This document shows positions 40,999 to 45,258 of a stretch of 45,258 nt of DNA, piece after piece. The notes below the pieces were generated by a model that searched no databases, had not been told where the DNA came from, and saw only the letters and a program-made list of their open reading frames with translations. Position 1 is the first letter of the stretch. Every line of letters begins with the position of its first letter. Position numbers and translations under genes: made by a program. The stretch comes from a virus: positions 1-45,258 of the IMG/VR virus record IMGVR_UViG_3300017708_000989; one strand, 5' to 3'.

Positions 40999-41222
40999 GT
41001 TCCTAGTGTATCCTCTATATGGTTATATTTATGCTTTCTAGGTATTTGTTTTGACTTATCTTTATGTACTTGTGTGACAGAATGTTTTGGTTGTGCTTTT
41101 CTAGCTTTAGCTACAGGTTTAGGCTTACCAAAAATCTTTTCCCAATTATCAGAATATAGTTGATCGTTTTGTGAATCACGGCGTCCTGATCCTTTACCAC
41201 CATGCCAGTTAGACTTCTTCAC
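40995..41222 (-). CDS. Small basic protein
   Basis: 75 residues from GTG 41222. The N-terminal WHGGKGSGRRDSQND motif and a Lys/His-rich C-terminal half suggest nucleic-acid binding. No family can be named. Overlaps its neighbours by 4 and 14 bases. Confidence 0.6.
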   Translation of the reverse strand: MKKSNWHGGKGSGRRDSQNDQLYSDNWEKIFGKPKPVAKARKAQPKHSVTQVHKDKSKQIPRKHKYNHIEDTLGT

Positions 41223-41427
41223 CCTTCGGTACCATAACTATTTTTATCCCTCTACGGACTAATTCATTTCTAATTTTTTGTTTTCTCTTAGGAGTTGTAT
41301 TGCTATTATTTAATGCTTCAAATAATTCTGTTTTAGAAATATTTTTTATATAATAATTTCTTGTAGTAGCTTTTGGTTCTCCCCTTAATCTTACTGTTTC
41401 GCTTGGTTTAAATTTTGTTGGCATCAT
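41209..41427 (-). CDS. Small basic protein
   Basis: 72 residues (71 from the second of two tandem ATGs). Lys/Arg-rich with TPKRKQKIRNELVRRGIKIV at the C-terminus. GGTGA precedes the start, which overlaps the stop of the HAD gene. Function unknown. Confidence 0.6.
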   Translation of the reverse strand: MMPTKFKPSETVRLRGEPKATTRNYYIKNISKTELFEALNNSNTTPKRKQKIRNELVRRGIKIVMVPKGEEV

Positions 41428-42020
41428 CTCACCTTTTTAATTTGACCTTTGTCATTCGCTAGCCAGGCTTCAAACTCTATGTCGTTATAATCATCTTTGA
41501 GGGATAATAAAGCTTTTAAATTACTTTTATCATCATCAAATAACCTAATTCTGCTGTATTCGTTTGTGTCTAGAAATTGTTTGAATACTTGTGCTTTGGC
41601 TTCAGCACTTGATTTCATACCTAGATTACCTGCTCGAATAATATGTGATCTATCTATATCTATTCCATGAGATCTAAATGTATCAAGGAATAATTTCTTA
41701 TCATCCATATCTGCTCTTGCAGTTACTATTATTACTTTCGATCCTGATTTAACAGCATTTTTCAGAATCGCTTTAAACTTAGCGATCATCTTACCGATTG
41801 GAACCGCAGTTTGTTGGAATAACTTTGCTGATTTAAATTCCCCAAAGTCAAACTCCTCGCCTTTACCTAACTTGTAGGTATTAAATTGTTGAGGGGTTAA
41901 TGTTTTACCAGAAGGCATTACCTTTACTCTGGCTTTTGTTTTGAACATAGTATCGTCTATGTCAAAGATTGTTAAACCTTTGTTCTTAGCTTCTGATATG
42001 TATGCTCTAAAATTTTCCAT
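41424..42020 (-). CDS. HAD-superfamily phosphatase
   Basis: 198 residues. HAD motif I is FDIDDTMF (Asp20, Asp22), motif II VIIVTARADMDDKK, and motif IV RLFDDDKSNLKAL. An insertion between motif I and II (about 25-85) forms a cap. Substrate cannot be told from sequence; nucleotide or nucleic-acid 5'/3'-end phosphatases are the usual phage forms. It is distinct from the Pnk-like protein at 30995. ATG 42020 lies eight bases after a TATAAT box. Confidence 0.8.
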   Translation of the reverse strand: MENFRAYISEAKNKGLTIFDIDDTMFKTKARVKVMPSGKTLTPQQFNTYKLGKGEEFDFGEFKSAKLFQQTAVPIGKMIAKFKAILKNAVKSGSKVIIVTARADMDDKKLFLDTFRSHGIDIDRSHIIRAGNLGMKSSAEAKAQVFKQFLDTNEYSRIRLFDDDKSNLKALLSLKDDYNDIEFEAWLANDKGQIKKVR

Positions 42021-42028
42021 AATAGTGT

Positions 42029-42057
42029 ATTATACCACATTTTGTGCAGTATGTAAA
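42029..42057 (-). promoter_or_regulatory. Early-type promoter, nearly leaderless
   Basis: TTTACA (42057-42052), 17-base spacer ending TGG, TATAAT (42034-42029), then eight bases to ATG 42020. Confidence 0.8.
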
Positions 42058-42063
42058 CACTAT

Positions 42064-42273
42064 TTATGAGAAATATTTTCTTATCGTTTCGATTTTATCG
42101 TCTGCTTCAGCTATTTTTGCAATTTCTATTTCTATTGCTTCTACTATACCTGGATGTTCTCCAATCCCTGCTGGATTAGTTTTATAAACTTCCACGTTGG
42201 CTACTGCTATTGCAATCTCGCCTTCTAGTTTTTTAATTAAAGCTTCGCATAAAGGTCCTGAATATCCTGCCAT
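42064..42273 (-). CDS. Small conserved phage protein
   Basis: 69 residues from ATG 42273, four bases after the peroxiredoxin stop. The sequence ANVEVYKTNPAGIGEHPGIV and a flanking helix on each side resemble a small conserved protein of marine T4-like phages. Helical hairpin predicted; function unknown. Confidence 0.65.
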   Translation of the reverse strand: MAGYSGPLCEALIKKLEGEIAIAVANVEVYKTNPAGIGEHPGIVEAIEIEIAKIAEADDKIETIRKYFS

Positions 42274-42277
42274 TTTT

Positions 42278-42784
42278 TTATACCACGAAATCGTCACCCG
42301 GATTCCACGAGCAACCTGTTAATCCACCGGCTTTAAGTCCTTGTAAAGTCCTTAAAATCTCATCTGCATTTCTACCCGTATCTAATGCATTTACTGATAC
42401 GTGTTGTATTTTATCTTCAGGGTCAACAATAAATGTTGCTCTTAAAGAAGCGAGTGCACCAAAGTCTACAATACCTAATTCATGGGATAGTTTTAATCCA
42501 CAATCTGCTAGTAAAGTATGTCTGATGTTTCCTAATGTTTCTGGTAAAGATTCTTTCCAAGCTTTTTTACAAAACTCATTATCTCCACTAAATCCTACCA
42601 CTTGAGCTTCACCTAATAATTTATCCATTGCAACAATCTCTGTTGGGCAAATAAAAGTAAAGTCTTTAGGATAGAAATAAAATACTCTCCATCCACTATA
42701 GTCCATTGAATTTCTAACAACCAATTCTTCTCCCTCTACTCCATTCATATGGAATGTAGGAAATGATTCATTTACGCCTATCAT
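42278..42784 (-). CDS. Peroxiredoxin (AhpC/TSA family)
   Basis: 168 residues. The peroxidatic Cys46 sits in FYPKDFTFICPTE, the 2-Cys Prx/AhpC motif with Pro39 and Thr43. A second, probably resolving, Cys158 is in GCSWNPGDDF near the C-terminus. It would reduce hydrogen peroxide or organic peroxides with host thioredoxin or AhpF-type reductant. The start overlaps the stop of the nuclease gene (ATGA). A phage copy may protect the infected cell against oxidative damage. Confidence 0.93.
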   Translation of the reverse strand: MIGVNESFPTFHMNGVEGEELVVRNSMDYSGWRVFYFYPKDFTFICPTEIVAMDKLLGEAQVVGFSGDNEFCKKAWKESLPETLGNIRHTLLADCGLKLSHELGIVDFGALASLRATFIVDPEDKIQHVSVNALDTGRNADEILRTLQGLKAGGLTGCSWNPGDDFVV

Positions 42785-43440
42785 TTGTTTTTTCTCCTAT
42801 TATATTCTGTTATAGTTTCTATTAATTTTTTATCCCAGTTATCTCTATGTTCAATAAAGATCTGAGCGCCTTCATCCCCAGCAATAGCAACCACTAGATT
42901 AGTAATTGGCATGCCAGTTCTTTCTTCCCACATAATTGCATATGCAGAAGCTTGCATAAAATAGTTTTCACACCATTCTTTCTTTTTATATTTCTTGGAT
43001 GTTTTCCAATCAATAATGCTAAGCTTACCATCCCAAACTCCTACACAATCTACTGTACCAGCTAATCCTAAATGTTTAGAAAATAACCGTGCTTCAACTG
43101 CATGGATTTTAGTTAGGTTCTGATCTATAATAGGTTGTATATCTTTAAAATTAGATAATGCAATCAAATTATCCTGATCAAATTCTTTTCCCACGATATA
43201 TTTTTCTATCATATCGTGTACTTTTGTTCCTCTTGTAGCTGCTTGGGTTGATATACGATTAGCTTCTTCATTGCCAACCCTTTTACGCCAAGCCATTATA
43301 GCTTCTTTATTTAAAATCGATAATACAGTAGTAACTGAATAGTATTTATTACCTTCAGGATCTGTATAATATCTTCCAGACTTTTTTGTATGTTGTTCTA
43401 AGTCTGATAAAAACTTAATTGGTTCGTATGGTATACTCAT
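42781..43440 (-). CDS. PD-(D/E)XK exonuclease-like protein
   Basis: 219 residues from ATG 43440, which overlaps the lipoprotein stop; five more codons are possible upstream. The Cas4/RecB-type signature is visible: His75 in GTKVHDMIEKY, Glu117, Asp131 (GLAGTVDCVG), Asp144-Trp-Lys146 (KLSIIDWKTSK) and Gln163-Ala-x-x-Tyr (FMQASAYA). It is predicted to degrade DNA ends, perhaps host DNA, or to act in recombination. No Fe-S cysteine cluster of Cas4 type is seen. Confidence 0.88.
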   Translation of the reverse strand: MSIPYEPIKFLSDLEQHTKKSGRYYTDPEGNKYYSVTTVLSILNKEAIMAWRKRVGNEEANRISTQAATRGTKVHDMIEKYIVGKEFDQDNLIALSNFKDIQPIIDQNLTKIHAVEARLFSKHLGLAGTVDCVGVWDGKLSIIDWKTSKKYKKKEWCENYFMQASAYAIMWEERTGMPITNLVVAIAGDEGAQIFIEHRDNWDKKLIETITEYNRRKNK

Positions 43441-43664
43441 GCTATCATCATGCAATCCATCCAGACTTCACCATCATGATGTAGCCACGGTTCACACATA
43501 TCCCATTTTTCACCTGGGGTTCTTTCCTTTGGTGGATCAACTGTTTCCTCTGGTTCACATAAATGTGATTTATCTTTCTCATTAAAACAAAGTCCAGGTA
43601 ATATCTCTACTGTAGAGCAGCTAACACTACCAACTATTATCAACAATAGGCTCAGCTTTTTCAT
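43437..43664 (-). CDS. Small lipoprotein
   Basis: 75 residues from ATG 43664. A signal peptide ends in the lipobox VGSVSC at the N-terminus; the mature part has four more cysteines (LCF, LCEP, DMCEP, DCMM) and is Pro/Glu-rich. Possible roles are an outer-membrane spanin or a superinfection-exclusion lipoprotein; the sequence does not decide. It overlaps both neighbours. Confidence 0.7.
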   Translation of the reverse strand: MKKLSLLLIIVGSVSCSTVEILPGLCFNEKDKSHLCEPEETVDPPKERTPGEKWDMCEPWLHHDGEVWMDCMMIA

Positions 43665-43887
43665 AATCAAATCCTCTATTTGTAGCGCACGGATCTACGC
43701 CTTTCCCAACATATCTGAATCCCTTTTGAACTGTAGAAGGTGCTACGTTATCTAAATATCTATCTACGTACCAACCTCTTTGTTCACAATAAAATTCAAC
43801 CTCTTCGTAAGTACCGTGGCAATATTCTTGGAAGTGTCCTAACTCATTAAATACTACGGCATATTCTATATGACTTATATCGCTCAT
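43627..43887 (-). CDS. Unknown small protein
   Basis: 86 residues, acidic and aromatic (YEEVEFYCEQRGWYVDRYLD), three cysteines, no membrane segment. Start overlaps the previous stop (ATGA). Function unknown. Confidence 0.6.
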   Translation of the reverse strand: MSDISHIEYAVVFNELGHFQEYCHGTYEEVEFYCEQRGWYVDRYLDNVAPSTVQKGFRYVGKGVDPCATNRGFDYEKAEPIVDNSW

Positions 43888-44135
43888 TTCGTGTTTATTA
43901 AATGTCTATCTTTAGGAGGCATTCCGGATTGAATTCTTTGTTGAACTTCTTTCCATCCATCTCCCGCTTTTGTTAATACTGAACCATCTTTGTTAGTAAT
44001 TAAATTATGTTTAGCTGTTGATATAACTTGTTGCATATTAGGATTGTCTTTTTTAAACTGTTCCATCTCAGCTATGGTCATTATATATTCTTTTACTTCG
44101 CCTGTATCGTTATTTTTAAAATCATACGTTGGCAT
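43884..44135 (-). CDS. Small FmdB-like phage protein without zinc ribbon
   Basis: 83 residues beginning MPTYDFKNNDTGEVKEYIMT, as in FmdB-like small phage proteins, then EMEQFKKDNPNMQQVISTAK and DGWKEVQQRIQ. The cysteines of true FmdB zinc ribbons are absent. Function unknown. Confidence 0.65.
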   Translation of the reverse strand: MPTYDFKNNDTGEVKEYIMTIAEMEQFKKDNPNMQQVISTAKHNLITNKDGSVLTKAGDGWKEVQQRIQSGMPPKDRHLINTK

Positions 44136-44742
44136 TTGCTGCCTCCCAATTTTGACCTACCCAGTCTAATTTATTGTAAGCTTTTTCATAAGCTTTAGGA
44201 TTAAACCATTCTGGTTGTTTTCTTTTAGTCCATACCATTGGCATATATGCTAATTTAGTATGGTAATAATTCTGGTAAGATTCTACTGCACATTCTGTAA
44301 TACAATCTGGAAATGCTTTCATTGCTAATGCAAACGGTGTAAGCTTTTTCATAGGTATATTATCTGGTAATCTTTCCAAAGGTTCTCTTAGTCTTGTGTC
44401 TGTTACATGGACTTTATCATATCTATACGTGTATTCGTCGCATAGAGCAACAAAGTGTTTATAGTGCCAACGATAATTATGTGCAGACTGTAATGTCCAA
44501 GTTGTGCATGGGTGATACATGTGAACAGCTTTATATAAAATGTCTTCCCGATCATCTTCGAAAATCCATTTCTTAACCATTGTTTTTCCTGACTTAGATG
44601 GACCACGTGTTTCTGTGGCATCTAACATTCGGTGTGCTGTTGATAACATTTGTGCTGATTCTAAAATCATCTTCACAACATGTTTATCGCATTGTTCCTG
44701 TGCTGCAATGACAGGATCGTGATTGAGTACAAAAATATTCAT
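44122..44742 (-). CDS. Conserved phage protein, function unknown
   Basis: 206 residues. The N-terminal MNIFVLNHDPVIAAQEQCDK followed by HVVKMILESAQMLSTAHRML is a widespread phage protein signature with conserved Asp, Cys-Asp-Lys-His and Glu. YHPCTTWTLQSAHNYRWHYK and WFNPKAYEKAY follow. It looks like an enzyme but I cannot name one. ATG 44742 lies seven bases after a TATAAT box. Confidence 0.7.
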   Translation of the reverse strand: MNIFVLNHDPVIAAQEQCDKHVVKMILESAQMLSTAHRMLDATETRGPSKSGKTMVKKWIFEDDREDILYKAVHMYHPCTTWTLQSAHNYRWHYKHFVALCDEYTYRYDKVHVTDTRLREPLERLPDNIPMKKLTPFALAMKAFPDCITECAVESYQNYYHTKLAYMPMVWTKRKQPEWFNPKAYEKAYNKLDWVGQNWEAANANV

Positions 44743-44749
44743 AATGTAT

Positions 44750-44778
44750 ATTATACCATAGTTTAGGTTATTTGTAAA
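44750..44778 (-). promoter_or_regulatory. Early-type promoter, nearly leaderless
   Basis: TTTACA (44778-44773), 17-base spacer ending TGG, TATAAT (44755-44750), then seven bases to ATG 44742. GGG precedes the -35 box. Confidence 0.8.
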
Positions 44779-44781
44779 CCC

Positions 44782-45069
44782 TTATATCAATTCAATTAAT
44801 GTTCTAAGTAATAAAGCTACTCCAATACCATTTAAAAGTATGAGAGCTCTATCTTTCCATAATAATCCTACAATTAACCAGCCAGTGACTCCAACCATTG
44901 ACATAATTAAATCATAGAATTGTAAACCTTCTACCCCACGTATTGACATACCGATTAGTATAAAAAAGGATGCTGTCCATTTAACATACCAATCTGCTGT
45001 GTATTTTGGGGTTGCTGATTTATAAATTCTATTTGAATTTTCTAATTCTTTTGGATCAAATTTAGCCAT
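44782..45069 (-). CDS. Small membrane protein
   Basis: 95 residues with three hydrophobic segments (ASFFILIGMSIRGV, LIMSMVGVTGWLIVGLLW, LILLNGIGVALLLRTLIELI) after a polar N-terminus (KFDPKELENSNRIYKSATPK). Conserved type in marine T4-like phages, as far as I can judge. Role unknown. Confidence 0.65.
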   Translation of the reverse strand: MAKFDPKELENSNRIYKSATPKYTADWYVKWTASFFILIGMSIRGVEGLQFYDLIMSMVGVTGWLIVGLLWKDRALILLNGIGVALLLRTLIELI

Positions 45070-45258
45070 TTAATTGTATTAACTCGTCGACCCAGTTTTC
45101 TGCTGCATTTTCTGCGTACTGTTCTGAGTGTTCATATAAAGCCCTACGCTCTACCATTTTACCGCCTTCATAAAATTCTACATAGAATCCTTCGTATGAT
45201 CGGTATACTTTTGATTTTCTAGCACCTCTTTGATAGGTATGTAATTCTGTTGCTGTTG
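45062..45258 (-). CDS. Unknown phage protein (N-terminus outside window)
   Basis: The last 65 codons run from the right window edge to TAA 45062-45064, overlapping the next ATG by eight bases. The sequence YRSYEGFYVEFYEGGKMVER, then EHSEQYAENAAENWVDELIQ, resembles a conserved small protein of marine T4-like phages. Function unknown. Confidence 0.6.
   Translation of the reverse strand, partial: TATELHTYQRGARKSKVYRSYEGFYVEFYEGGKMVERRALYEHSEQYAENAAENWVDELIQLNG

Noticed and set aside
1-45258. CRISPR arrays, rRNA, insertion sequences, transposase or integrase genes, tRNA genes
   Set aside because: No regularly spaced repeats, no transposase or integrase motifs and no gap large enough for rRNA were seen; coding density leaves only short gaps. 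I could not run a tRNA folding search, so a small tRNA in a gap is not strictly excluded.

Overview
The window looks like part of the genome of a marine T4-like myovirus. DNA is AT-rich, genes are tightly packed with ATGA/TAATG overlaps, and many proteins are recognisable T4 core homologues: baseplate gp6, gp7-like, gp8, gp25, gp26+gp51, gp53 and gp5, tail cap gp48-like, head completion gp4, replication gp32 and gp59, and late co-activator gp33. T4-type late promoters (TATAAATA) are scattered through the structural regions. Nothing in the window names the host. The AT richness, the alphaproteobacteria-like IscU/IscA pair and the set of host-type genes make a SAR11-like (pelagiphage) or related marine alphaproteobacterial host a reasonable inference.

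Layout. (1) 1-20408, minus strand: a baseplate and tail block running tail cap, gp53, hub, gp5, unknown, gp25, gp6, gp7-like, gp8, a 1762-residue DUF4815-like protein, a small coiled-coil protein and a large fibre that runs off the left edge. (2) 20450-25237, plus strand: gp4, an unknown protein, a tube-fold protein, gp26 with a probable -1 frameshift into gp51, a small membrane protein and a gp29-like tape measure. The two blocks diverge from overlapping late promoters at 20408-20450. (3) A terminator at about 25240 separates the tape measure from a minus-strand replication/regulation block (gp32, gp59, gp33, a conserved unknown). (4) 28410-31530: an early accessory region of small unknown genes plus a polynucleotide 3'-phosphatase-like protein, served by a very uniform promoter family (TTTACA-17-TATAAT). 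(5) 31626-38445: the most unusual part, an apparent operon behind one late promoter: two small membrane/coiled-coil proteins, CsgF, CsgG, a curlin-like protein, a FecR-domain protein, a second curlin-like protein, a CHASE2 class III nucleotide cyclase and a small membrane protein. (6) 38471-40735: a second late unit with a fibre-like protein, T4-type lysozyme, a small virion-like protein, IscU and IscA. (7) 40735-45258: small conserved phage genes, a HAD phosphatase, a peroxiredoxin, a PD-(D/E)XK nuclease and a lipoprotein, ending in a truncated gene.

How it fits together: early genes use host-like sigma70 promoters. gp33, with a gp55-type sigma and a sliding clamp that must lie outside the window, would then switch on TATAAATA promoters for tail, lysis, Fe-S and curli/cyclase genes. 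The curli-cyclase operon is the best candidate for an undescribed system. It encodes an outer-membrane secretion pore and its partner, two amyloid-type substrates, a periplasmic FecR-like protein and a membrane cAMP (or cGMP) synthase, all apparently made late in infection. Further points of interest are leaderless-looking promoters, the frameshifted gp26-gp51 chaperone, a gp5 lacking its lysozyme domain, and a gp32 lacking the zinc cysteines.
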